From CAZOMR01 sp964580655 (lineage in GTDB: Bacteria > RBG-13-61-14 > CAZOMR01): DNA of 15,139 nt. Shown here piece after piece: positions 8,371 to 15,110 of the stretch. Position 1 is the stretch's first letter. The number at the start of each line of letters is the position of its first letter. The translations under genes and the position numbers were made by a program. The DNA lies in contig CAZOMR010000054.1 in the NCBI GenBank assembly GCA_964580655.1, positions 1 through 15,139 of the forward strand. The letters run 5' to 3'. The notes beneath the pieces were generated by a model. That model was not told where the DNA came from and searched no databases. It was given only the letters and a program-made list of their open reading frames with translations.

Positions 8371-9743
8371 ATGTGCTTTTGATCAATCCTCCCTGGAGAA
8401 TCAAGCGCCAGAACATCTGGGCCAAGATCGGAGGGGTGCTTCCGCCATTGAGCCTGGGCTACCTTGCCTCGATCCTGCGCGAGCAGGGGATGCAGGTGGA
8501 AATCCTGGAGATGAACGCCTTGTCCATCCCGGTTTCCGACCTTCCCAACTGCCTTTCCGGGAAAAAATACCAGTGGGTCGGGATAACAGCCACCACAAAC
8601 CTTGTCCATAATGCTTACCGCATCGCGGAGTCGGTCCGCAATCAACTGCCTCAAGCAAAGATCATCATGGGCGGCGTGCACCCGACAGTTCTTCCAGAAG
8701 AGATTTTTGGAGTTCCCGCTGTAGATTATGTTGTGCGCGGTGAAGGAGAGAGAACCACGGCGGAGTTGGTCTCCGGTGTATCGCCTGAGAGGATTGCGGG
8801 ATTGAGCTTTCGGGCCGAAGGCCAAGTGGTGCACAACCCTGATCGCGAACACATACATGATCTTGACAGCCTTCCCTTTCCATCATACGACCTGCTTCCG
8901 ATCGGTCGCTACATACCGGCGCTGGGAGGATACAAAAGGCTTCCGGCCATCAGCGTCATAACCTCCCGAGGCTGTTCAGGCTCATGTTCTTACTGCAACA
9001 ACTTTTTCGGCCATCGAGTGCGCAAGCGGTCTTCGGAGAATATCATCGCCGAGCTCAAGCTACTGATTGACCGCTACAAGATCAAGGAAATCTATTTCTT
9101 TGACGACAGCTTCACCGAGTTCCCGAGCAAGGTCAAGGACCTTTGCGAGAAGATGATAGAGGAGAGGCTGGATTTAACCTGGTCATGCTTTGCCCGCATT
9201 CAGATGGTGAACGAGGACCTGCTACGGGTGATGAGGGATGCGGGTTGTCGTCATGTATCCTACGGGATCGAATCGGCGGACACTGAAATCTTGCGTGGGG
9301 TAAACAAGCCTACTAATCTGGAAAAGGTGCGAGAGGTGGTCGCTATCACGCGCAAGGTTGGGGTTGAGACACTGCTCGGCTTCATGCTCGGCCTGCCGGG
9401 AGAAACCAGGGACACCATGGAGAAGACAATGAATTTCGCGCTCTCACTCAACCCGGACATGGTGCTCTTTGATATAACCACTCCGTTTCCCGGCACCGAG
9501 TTATTCAACTGGGCCAGATCAAAGGGGTATCTCAAGACCGAGAACTGGAGTGATTACGACCTTTACACGATGGTAATGGACCTGCCCACGGTGACTGAGG
9601 ATGAAATCAGGGAATTTTATTCAAAGGCACACCGCCGGTTCTATCTAAGGCCGAGCTACCTCATGCGCCGTTTTTTCAAAACCAGGTCTTATCTGGATTT
9701 CAAACAGAACATGATCGCCTTCCTGACCATCCTGGGAATTTGA
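8367..9743 (+). CDS. Cobalamin-binding-domain radical SAM protein 3
   Basis: This is the third B12-type radical SAM enzyme. The N-terminal B12-binding domain has INPPW near the start, a GGVHPT loop and a GEGE motif. The radical SAM cysteines are C203, C207 and C210 (CSGSCSYC), after TSRG, followed by a HRVRKRS segment shared in style with protein 2. FMLGLPGET and TPFPGTELF complete the family pattern. The GTG start at 8367 overlaps the stop of the glycosyltransferase by four bases. It has a good ribosome binding site, GGAGGGG at 8353-8359, seven bases upstream. The product would probably methylate or rearrange a lipid or sugar intermediate under anaerobic conditions; the exact reaction cannot be read from the sequence. 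Confidence 0.9.
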   Translation: MNVLLINPPWRIKRQNIWAKIGGVLPPLSLGYLASILREQGMQVEILEMNALSIPVSDLPNCLSGKKYQWVGITATTNLVHNAYRIAESVRNQLPQAKIIMGGVHPTVLPEEIFGVPAVDYVVRGEGERTTAELVSGVSPERIAGLSFRAEGQVVHNPDREHIHDLDSLPFPSYDLLPIGRYIPALGGYKRLPAISVITSRGCSGSCSYCNNFFGHRVRKRSSENIIAELKLLIDRYKIKEIYFFDDSFTEFPSKVKDLCEKMIEERLDLTWSCFARIQMVNEDLLRVMRDAGCRHVSYGIESADTEILRGVNKPTNLEKVREVVAITRKVGVETLLGFMLGLPGETRDTMEKTMNFALSLNPDMVLFDITTPFPGTELFNWARSKGYLKTENWSDYDLYTMVMDLPTVTEDEIREFYSKAHRRFYLRPSYLMRRFFKTRSYLDFKQNMIAFLTILGI

Positions 9744-9744
9744 G

Positions 9745-10761
9745 ATGTCTGAGAGTCCATATCTTTCTGTTATCGTGCCTGCGTATCAGGCCGAGGCCAC
9801 TCTCGCGGGCTGTCTGGAGGCGATTTTATCCCAGAAAGATTTCACGGACTTTGAAGTCATCGTGGTGGATGATCATTCCTCGGACCGCACCACAGAGGTT
9901 GCCGGAGGGTTCCCTGTCCGGCTCATTCGCCGGGAAGAAAACAGGGGCGCGGGAGCGGCCCGGAACCTGGGGGCCGGGAATTCCTATGGAGGGATTCTCT
10001 TGTTCGTGGATGCGGATGTTTACCTGGAGCCTTCGGTATTATCCCGGGTTGCCCGCCTTTTTCGCGAGTGTCCGGAGATTGATGCGGCTGTGGGGACTTA
10101 CTCTGAGTTGCCAGCGGTCAAGGATGCTGTTTCGATTTATCACAACTTTTTTACTTTTTATCATCACGAGCTTAGCCCTGATCGGATTGAGTGGTTCTGG
10201 GGTGCGCTGGGCGCGGTGCGGAGAGAGGTGTTTGAGAAGGTCGGAGGATTCCCCGAAGGCTACAGCGGGGCCGCGGCAGAGGACATGGAACTGGGATACG
10301 CAATGGCCATGGCAGGATACCGGATCGCATACCAGCGCGAGCTTCGCGGGGCCCATGCCCGTCGCTTTACACTCCGGTCCATGCTTTTCAATGACTACCG
10401 GAAAGCTGTGCTGGGCACCAAGCTTTATCTTACCAGGAAGGAGAGAGGGCGGCACTCACACGGTTTCTCCAATCTCCGAAACGGGATAAATATTCTCACC
10501 ATGTATCCCTTGATTCTCGCCCTGTTGCTTTTTCTCCTGACTCATCGAGGCGTCTCAATTTTAATTCTCTGTCTTCTGGTGCTCTCGGTTGTCAACTATC
10601 CCTTCTACCGGTTCATTCATGATAGGAAGAAGGGTAACTTTGTTTTTCATGCAGTGCTTTTCCACTGGCTAAGCTTTGCGGCTATCTCTGCCGGGTCAGT
10701 GATGGGCCTCGTTGGCCTGGCCTCAGGCCGACCCCTTGAGAGCAAGTCGCCATGGCTTTGA
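9745..10761 (+). CDS. Family 2 glycosyltransferase with C-terminal membrane helices
   Basis: This inverting GT-A enzyme uses a nucleotide sugar in the cytoplasm. The N-terminus reads LSVIVPAY (7-14). The acidic pair D42-D43 lies in VVDDHSS, NRGAGAARN (66-74) is the usual nucleotide-binding loop, and the metal-binding DxD motif is D89-A90-D91. The catalytic-base region is AED with E179-D180. After about residue 245 come roughly three hydrophobic segments that should anchor it in the membrane, as in polyprenyl- or lipid-linked glycosyltransferases. It starts one base after B12-rSAM 3 and overlaps the next rSAM gene by ten bases. The transferred sugar is unknown. Because of the membrane anchor, adding a sugar to a lipid carrier or glycolipid is the likely job. 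Confidence 0.88.
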   Translation: MSESPYLSVIVPAYQAEATLAGCLEAILSQKDFTDFEVIVVDDHSSDRTTEVAGGFPVRLIRREENRGAGAARNLGAGNSYGGILLFVDADVYLEPSVLSRVARLFRECPEIDAAVGTYSELPAVKDAVSIYHNFFTFYHHELSPDRIEWFWGALGAVRREVFEKVGGFPEGYSGAAAEDMELGYAMAMAGYRIAYQRELRGAHARRFTLRSMLFNDYRKAVLGTKLYLTRKERGRHSHGFSNLRNGINILTMYPLILALLLFLLTHRGVSILILCLLVLSVVNYPFYRFIHDRKKGNFVFHAVLFHWLSFAAISAGSVMGLVGLASGRPLESKSPWL

Positions 10762-11843
10762 TGAGAAGCCTTCGTTTCTCCCGCTATTTCTTCACCCGGC
10801 AGGCGCCGTATCCGATTTATCTGATATTCTTTGTCACCTCCCGGTGCATGGGCCGATGCAAGCACTGCTTTTACTGGCGTCAGTTGAACCGAGCGGAAAA
10901 TGTTCTCGAACCAGTGGAGGTGGAGCGTATAGCGAAAAACATGGGGCCTCTGCTTCAGGTAACCCTCACAGGCGGTGAGCCGCTTTTGCGGGAGGACCTT
11001 GCGGACCTGCTGAAGATTTTCTATCGCCACAACCAGCCTGTCAACCTGGGCCTGGCCACTTCGGGCTTTTTCCCGGAGAGGTTGGAGTCCCTTGCCAGGG
11101 AAGTCCTGGCATCCTGCCCGGAAAGCCAGTTCACTGTGGGCCTGCCCCTGGAAGGCGTGGGCAAGCTCAACGATGAGATCCGGGGTGTGGAGGGTTTCTT
11201 TGAAAGGACTGTGGAGAGCCTTGATCGCTTGAAAAAGCTGAAAGCCAGCTTCCCGCAATTGACCCTGCTTGTGGACATCACCGTGTCCCGGTTCAACCAG
11301 GATCACCTGGAGGAGACATATCTTTATGCGCGGGATCACCTGAAGCCTGACCTGATCAACCCGATCCTGACCCGCGGAGACCCCCAGGAGAAGGAGGCCC
11401 TGGATTTTGACCCCCGTAAGGTGGAAGAACTTCTCGATCTCATGGAAGGGGACATCCGCAAGGGCCTGATCCCGGGGTACGGGTTCTTCCGGGATATTCT
11501 CCATGCCAAGGACATTCTCCTCCGTCGGCTCGCACTTGATATATTCCAGACTGGAGAATTCAGGATTCCCTGCACAGCCGGCCGGCTGGCCGGGGTTATT
11601 TATCCCGAGGGCGATCTTTTTCCATGCGAGCTTTTGAGAGAATTGATTGGAAGCCTGCGTGAATTCAACTACGACATCCGTGCACTCTGGAGAAGCGAGG
11701 CCGCAGGGAATTTACGAGAAAAGATAACCGAGACGCGCTGTTCATGCTATCACCAATGTTTTCTCAGTCCGAGTCTGTTTTTTAATGTCCGATCCGCGCC
11801 GGGGCTTCTTTCTGAGTGGCTTGCGATCAAACGGGGAAAATAG
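10752..11843 (+). CDS. Radical SAM protein with SPASM/twitch-type C-terminus
   Basis: This radical SAM enzyme lacks a B12 domain, so it is a different class from the other three. The cluster motif lies near the N-terminus: C32, C36 and C39 in CMGRCKHC, followed by the TGGEPLLRED motif that contacts SAM. The C-terminal region carries further cysteines at C274, C292, C330, C332 and C336. This spacing is expected for one auxiliary iron-sulfur cluster of the SPASM/twitch type. Relatives include peptide-modifying maturases, dehydrogenases acting on sugars or aminocyclitols, and many uncharacterised enzymes. No small peptide substrate gene is visible nearby, and the neighbours point to a carbohydrate or lipid substrate. 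The start overlaps the GT2 gene by ten bases. The next gene begins 11 bases after its stop. Confidence 0.85.
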   Translation: MALMRSLRFSRYFFTRQAPYPIYLIFFVTSRCMGRCKHCFYWRQLNRAENVLEPVEVERIAKNMGPLLQVTLTGGEPLLREDLADLLKIFYRHNQPVNLGLATSGFFPERLESLAREVLASCPESQFTVGLPLEGVGKLNDEIRGVEGFFERTVESLDRLKKLKASFPQLTLLVDITVSRFNQDHLEETYLYARDHLKPDLINPILTRGDPQEKEALDFDPRKVEELLDLMEGDIRKGLIPGYGFFRDILHAKDILLRRLALDIFQTGEFRIPCTAGRLAGVIYPEGDLFPCELLRELIGSLREFNYDIRALWRSEAAGNLREKITETRCSCYHQCFLSPSLFFNVRSAPGLLSEWLAIKRGK

Positions 11844-11854
11844 GTTTTCGGATC

Positions 11855-13111
11855 ATGCGCACCATATCCCGGTACCTGCTTTCCGAGATTGCCAGTGTTT
11901 TTGCCGTGGGCATGGTGATTATAACCCTTATCTTTTTTATCCAGAAGATACTCGTGATCACGGAATGGGCGATCAACAGGGGCGTGGGCCTTCTTGATAT
12001 TCTTCGGCTGGCAATCTACTTGCTCCCTGTATTGCTTCTTATCATCATACCGATCGTGACCTTATTCGCCGTTCTGATCGCTGTGGGGCGGCTTAGCTCG
12101 GACAGCGAGATAATAGTGATGAAAGCATCGGGCATCGGCCTTCATCAGCTAGCCGTTCCGGTTTTTCTCTTTGCATCCCTTTCATTCCTGCTTACGCTTT
12201 ACACCTCCCTGTTCCTCCTGCCGGGGGCCAACAGGAGAACCCGGGAACTGCAATATACCATTGTAAAGACCCTCTCCCAGTCTGCCCTGCCGACCCGGAC
12301 CTTTCTGGAACTCCTGCCCGATCAGGTCTTTTATGTCCGGGACAAAGACCCGGAAGGTCTCCATGGGGTATTGATATTCCAGGATTTCGAGGATGATGAA
12401 GGGCTGATCCCGGTTAGAACAGGGCTGGTGGTAGCCGAGGATGCCCGGTTTCAGCATGACCCGGTGCGGCTTGAGAATTTTCTGCTTTTGAAAAAAGGCT
12501 TACTTTACCTGCATGATCTTGAACATGAGCGCGACCAGGTGATGGAATTTCAAGATTGTCTTACCCGGCTGGACCTCAAGTCTAAAAGCTCGGAACAGGA
12601 CATCAAGACCGAGGCCAGGGAAAACGATCTACCGGGATTGATCCTGCGCCTCCGGCGTTTGAAGCATGATGCTAAATCCGGTCTTTTGAATGAGCTCGAG
12701 AGAGATAAGAACCAGGATGCTCTTAAAACCTTCCGGCTGGAGCTCAATGAGCGGCTTGCATTCCCCTGTGCCTGCATCCTGCTCGCGCTCTGGGCCCTTC
12801 CTCTCGGATTGCAGAACCCGCGGTCAGGAAGGCTCCGGCCTGTCATCCTGAGCATGTTCGTATCCCTGCTGTTTTATTACCTGATGATCCTTGGCAAGGC
12901 CCTTGCCCTGAAAGGTATGATCCCGCCATCAGCCGCATTCTGGGTTCCCAGCGCGTTTTTCCTTTTCATAGGCATCTATCTCTTCGAGCTAAAGAGGCGG
13001 GAGAAGGCCATCCCGGTTTTGAGTCTGCTGGAAGAATACATGTTCCTGCTTCAGGAGTTGCTCCGTCAGCGGAGAAAGAAGGGTTCCGGAGGCGGCAATG
13101 AGGATTCTTGA
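11855..13111 (+). CDS. lptF: LptF-type permease of the lipopolysaccharide export ABC transporter
   Basis: This is a YjgP/YjgQ family inner-membrane permease. In the LptB2FG complex, the LptF-LptG pair extracts lipopolysaccharide from the inner membrane and passes it to the periplasmic bridge. Three N-terminal helices are followed by a periplasmic domain of roughly 150-170 residues and then three C-terminal helices. Family motifs seen are the SSDSEIIVMKASGIG stretch after helix 2 and ERLAFPCACILLALWALPLG before the last helices. The start is set at ATG 11855 (protein begins MRTISRYLL), because LptF proteins normally start here. An in-frame GTG at 11816 would add 13 unrelated residues and overlap the upstream gene. 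The length is then 418 residues. The last 14 bases overlap lptG. Neither LptA, LptB nor LptC is encoded in this window. Confidence 0.87.
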   Translation: MRTISRYLLSEIASVFAVGMVIITLIFFIQKILVITEWAINRGVGLLDILRLAIYLLPVLLLIIIPIVTLFAVLIAVGRLSSDSEIIVMKASGIGLHQLAVPVFLFASLSFLLTLYTSLFLLPGANRRTRELQYTIVKTLSQSALPTRTFLELLPDQVFYVRDKDPEGLHGVLIFQDFEDDEGLIPVRTGLVVAEDARFQHDPVRLENFLLLKKGLLYLHDLEHERDQVMEFQDCLTRLDLKSKSSEQDIKTEARENDLPGLILRLRRLKHDAKSGLLNELERDKNQDALKTFRLELNERLAFPCACILLALWALPLGLQNPRSGRLRPVILSMFVSLLFYYLMILGKALALKGMIPPSAAFWVPSAFFLFIGIYLFELKRREKAIPVLSLLEEYMFLLQELLRQRRKKGSGGGNEDS

Positions 13112-14192
13112 CCGGTATCTGTTCAAGAGCTTCTTCATATTCTTTGTCATCGGGCTTGGCTCCATCGCTGTTCTTTTTTTTCTGCTTGCGGTCTTTGATA
13201 ACCTGTCTCGTTTCTTTGCCTCTGAGAATGTGCCGGTCTCCCTGATAGCACTCCGGTATCTCTACGAGGAGCCCAGGATAATTTACATGGCCATGCCCAT
13301 GGCCCTTTTGCTTTCCGTATCTATCCTCCTGGGCATGCTGGATCAACGCCACGAGCTCGTGGTGATAAAGGCCGCGGGCATAAGCCTCCTGCGGCTCGCT
13401 CTTCCCCTGTTACTCTGCTCCGTGGGAGTGGGGCTGATTATGCTGATTCTCGGAACCTACCTGGTTCCCCCTGCTAATGCAAGGATCAAAGAGCTTGAGA
13501 GTGTCATGCGGGGAAAAAAACCTGGGAAAGCGACTCAAGCGGGATATGTCTGGCATGTAAGAGAGCGAGAAAAAGGAGGATTAGTCGTATACCGAATTCT
13601 TCGGGCTGATATAGCCAGCGGGCGACTGAAAGGCTTTCGCATCTATGTATTTGGCCCAAAGCTGAAACTGACGCGGGAAATCCACGCGGCCAGTGCGGTC
13701 TATGAGGATAAAGAGTGGATACTATCCGGTGTCCATGTCTGGGACTACAAAAACGGCTCTCCCGGATCGTATGAGCAATTAGATGAAGCCGCGATTACCC
13801 TCCCTGAAAACCCGGGGGACTTCACGGTGCAGGAGTATGGGCCGGAGGAGTTGACCTCTAAGAAGCTCCGAAAGCATCTCAGGCGCATCCAGCGCCACGG
13901 CCTTGATAATCGTGAATTCTGGGTCGAACTCCGCGTGCGACAGTCCCTTCCTGTGGCCGCAGTCATCATGGCTCTCCTGGCCATTCCCTTTGCCCTCCGG
14001 CCCAAGCGAGCATCAAGCCTTATCCTGAACCTGCTTTTCGCTGTTGTCATTGGCTTCGCATACTTTGCTATCATGGGCGAAAGCATATCTCTTGCTAAAA
14101 ACGGCACATTCACTCCTGCATTCGGAGCATGGATCGCAAACATCATATTCGGTTTAATCGGCCTACTCCTCTTTTCCGGAACAAGACAATAA
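13098..14192 (+). CDS. lptG: LptG-type permease of the lipopolysaccharide export ABC transporter
   Basis: This 364-residue protein is the second YjgP/YjgQ permease and the usual partner of LptF. It begins MRILDRYLFKSFFIFF, followed by helices at about 11-35, 55-80 and 100-125. GMLDQRHELVVIKAAGISL is the LptG form of the conserved cytoplasmic loop. A periplasmic beta-jellyroll-like domain lies at about 130-285, with three more helices at the end. The segment FWVELRVRQSLPVAAVIMALLAIPFAL is the typical sequence entering the last helices. ATG 13098 has GGAGG five bases upstream and overlaps lptF by 14 bases, so the two should be made in equal amounts. It is the last gene of the operon. No convincing intrinsic terminator follows it before the repeat element. 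Confidence 0.87.
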   Translation: MRILDRYLFKSFFIFFVIGLGSIAVLFFLLAVFDNLSRFFASENVPVSLIALRYLYEEPRIIYMAMPMALLLSVSILLGMLDQRHELVVIKAAGISLLRLALPLLLCSVGVGLIMLILGTYLVPPANARIKELESVMRGKKPGKATQAGYVWHVREREKGGLVVYRILRADIASGRLKGFRIYVFGPKLKLTREIHAASAVYEDKEWILSGVHVWDYKNGSPGSYEQLDEAAITLPENPGDFTVQEYGPEELTSKKLRKHLRRIQRHGLDNREFWVELRVRQSLPVAAVIMALLAIPFALRPKRASSLILNLLFAVVIGFAYFAIMGESISLAKNGTFTPAFGAWIANIIFGLIGLLLFSGTRQ

Positions 14193-14221
14193 AAAAAGCC
14201 AGTTTCGGGGTCAGAGCTCCA

Positions 14222-14370
14222 GGGCCTGTTGCCCAAATGTAGGGGCGCGGCTTGCCGCGCCCAAAATCGGGCAGGGCAAGCCCTGCCCCTACGAATATTA
14301 TTCATTAAACCAATGATTTGATGTTTTTTAAAGATGATATTTTCCATAATATTATTTGGGCAACAGGCCC
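14222..14370. mobile_element. MITE-like non-coding element with terminal inverted repeats and a TCCA duplication
   Basis: GGGCCTGTTGCCCAAAT at 14222-14238 is repeated as a perfect 17-base reverse complement at 14354-14370. Both sides are flanked by TCCA (14218-14221 and 14371-14374), which looks like a 4-base target-site duplication. The interior is 115 bases with no open reading frame of note, so the element cannot move by itself. The inverted repeat continues for 8 more bases on the right (ATAATATT, 14346-14353). Its partner AATATTAT on the left (14294-14301) is displaced by an inserted palindromic sequence. The termini look like those of IS families whose ends contain CTGTTGC, but the parent transposase is not in the window and that link is from memory. 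Confidence 0.75.
14239..14292. repeat. Nested GC-rich double-hairpin palindromic repeat
   Basis: GTAGGGGC (14239-14246) and GCCCCTAC (14285-14292) are perfect inverted ends. Between them are two hairpins: GGGCGCGG-CTTG-CCGCGCCC (14243-14262) and GGGCAGGG-CAAG-CCCTGCCC (14269-14288). They are separated by AAAATC. The 54-base unit, plus one G, interrupts the left arm of the surrounding element, so it arrived later. Similar GTAGGGGC-type repeats are common between genes in diverse bacteria (from general knowledge). The hairpins lack a following T-run, so they are poor intrinsic terminators, although they may stabilise the 3' end of the operon mRNA. Confidence 0.75.
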
Positions 14371-14422
14371 TCCACTTGGGACTTAAGGATTGTTGAACTA
14401 GAAGTGAAGAGTCGGGTTTGGG

Positions 14423-14568
14423 TCAGAAGGGGAGCGGAGTGGAGATGGCAAGGTGATAGGTTCTTTTTTCCGGCGGGGCGTTTTCAGGTTCGGATATGAC
14501 CTTGTTTTCTGCTACAAGTTTTTCCAGGTGTCCGAGGATAGTGCACACCGCGGCGCCGTGGAGGCTCG
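14423..14568 (-). pseudogene. Possible 3' remnant of a gene encoding a winged-helix-like C-terminus
   Basis: Read on the minus strand and ending at TGA 14425-14423, this stretch translates to about 48 residues: ASLHGAAVCTILGHLEKL, then VAENKVI, and a tail ending TYHLAISTPLPF. The pattern of a helix, HLEKLVAENKV and a short strand resembles the winged-helix end of MBL-fold hydrolases or of a DNA-binding regulator. The frame runs on into the DUF2442 gene without a start or upstream domain, so the 5' part is missing. It was probably cut away when the DUF4160/DUF2442 pair or the repeat element arrived. The family call is tentative and may be wrong. The rest of the gap (14193-14217 and 14375-14422) shows nothing I can name. 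Confidence 0.35.
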
Positions 14569-14805
14569 CTAGATAAGTAATCCCTCTATTGAGATGTCCT
14601 CATCCAGGTCTGGCCAGTGAATTCCGATGCCTTCACCGATTAAGCGCCAGTTATTCCTTTGCTTCTGATCTGCATCCCGCAAGGCAGGAAACCATTCCAG
14701 GGGAACGGAGATCACCCTTCCATCTGCCAGGTTAACCTTGAAGGCATGTTCCGTAAACTCAATGGAAACAGCTTTAGGCTCTTTCCTTGCCACTGAAATG
14801 CTCAT
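14569..14805 (-). CDS. DUF2442 domain protein
   Basis: This small protein of 78 residues begins MSISVARKEPKAVSIEF. The conserved core includes a VSIEFTEHAFKVNLADGRVISVPLEWFPAL-like segment, then NWRLIGEGIGIHWPDLDEDISIEGLL, the hallmark of DUF2442. ATG 14805 is preferred because AGGAG lies seven bases upstream (14817-14813). A longer frame upstream to 14841 would add residues inside the partner gene and lacks that support. It overlaps the end of the DUF4160 gene by 32 bases, so it is co-transcribed and probably coupled. DUF4160/DUF2442 pairs are a recurrent small two-gene arrangement and have the layout of a toxin-antitoxin module. Which partner would be toxic, or whether either is, is not known to me. 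Confidence 0.85.
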   Translation of the reverse strand: MSISVARKEPKAVSIEFTEHAFKVNLADGRVISVPLEWFPALRDADQKQRNNWRLIGEGIGIHWPDLDEDISIEGLLI

Positions 14806-15022
14806 CCCATTTCTCCTTGAAAAATTCCTCTTGTTCTTCAACCGTTTTTCGCAATTTATTCAATTCAACCGAATTGAAGCCTTTTGAGCGCAACAGCCTG
14901 ACCGGCGACAGCGCAAACTTAGCATAGTCATCATCCCTTTCAATATGTATATGTGGGGCTTCGCGGCCTTCATTGCTGAAAAAGAAGAATCTATATCCTC
15001 CTGATCTTAAAACTGTTGGCAA
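14774..15022 (-). CDS. DUF4160 domain protein
   Basis: This 82-residue protein begins MPTVLRSGGYRFFFFSNEGRE and continues with APHIHIERDD. These are the conserved parts of DUF4160, including the PHIH motif, which may bind a metal or act catalytically. The C-terminal half is a charged helical region. The start is TTG at 15022. No ATG or GTG is available in the open frame, and the family normally starts at this MPT position. A predicted promoter places the transcript start about 20 bases upstream. It overlaps the DUF2442 gene by 32 bases. A two-gene stability or stress module is the likely context, inferred from size, overlap and pairing. Confidence 0.82.
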   Translation of the reverse strand: MPTVLRSGGYRFFFFSNEGREAPHIHIERDDDYAKFALSPVRLLRSKGFNSVELNKLRKTVEEQEEFFKEKWDEHFSGKERA

Positions 15023-15049
15023 CTTTTTAGTCCCACATATCTTAATCTT

Positions 15050-15078
15050 ATTATCGCTTTGTTGATATTAAAAGTCAA
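15050..15078 (-). promoter_or_regulatory. Near-consensus sigma-70 promoter of the DUF4160/DUF2442 pair
   Basis: On the minus strand, TTGACT (15078-15073, 5 of 6) is followed by exactly 17 bases and GATAAT (15055-15050, 5 of 6). Transcription would begin near 15043, about 20 bases before the TTG start codon at 15022. This is the best promoter match in the window and supports that TTG start. The right border repeat ends 11 bases upstream of its -35 box. Confidence 0.65.
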
Positions 15079-15089
15079 GAATTTCTGAA

Positions 15090-15110
15090 GGGTGTGCGAC
15101 ATATTTGGTG
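15090..15110 (-). repeat. Right copy of the 21-bp border inverted repeat
   Basis: The reverse complement of 15090-15110 matches 34-54 at 19 of 21 positions, including TATGTCGCACACCC without mismatch. The two differences are both T versus A just before TATG. As on the left, the copy points inward and lies a short distance upstream of a predicted promoter (11 bases here, 16 on the left). The bases beyond it to the window end are AT-rich and show no gene. Confidence 0.6.

Noticed and set aside
9740..10489. Alternative plus-strand frame of 249 residues over the GT2 gene
   Set aside because: It is rich in Arg, Ser and Trp and has no domain pattern, while the overlapping frame has every GT2 motif.
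14243..14288. GC-rich hairpins as an intrinsic terminator of the operon
   Set aside because: No T-run follows either stem on the plus strand, and the hairpins belong to an inserted repeat.
14208..14427. Short GGGTCAGA direct repeats on both sides of the MITE-like element
   Set aside because: Only 8 bases match and they are not at the element boundaries; TCCA is the better duplication.
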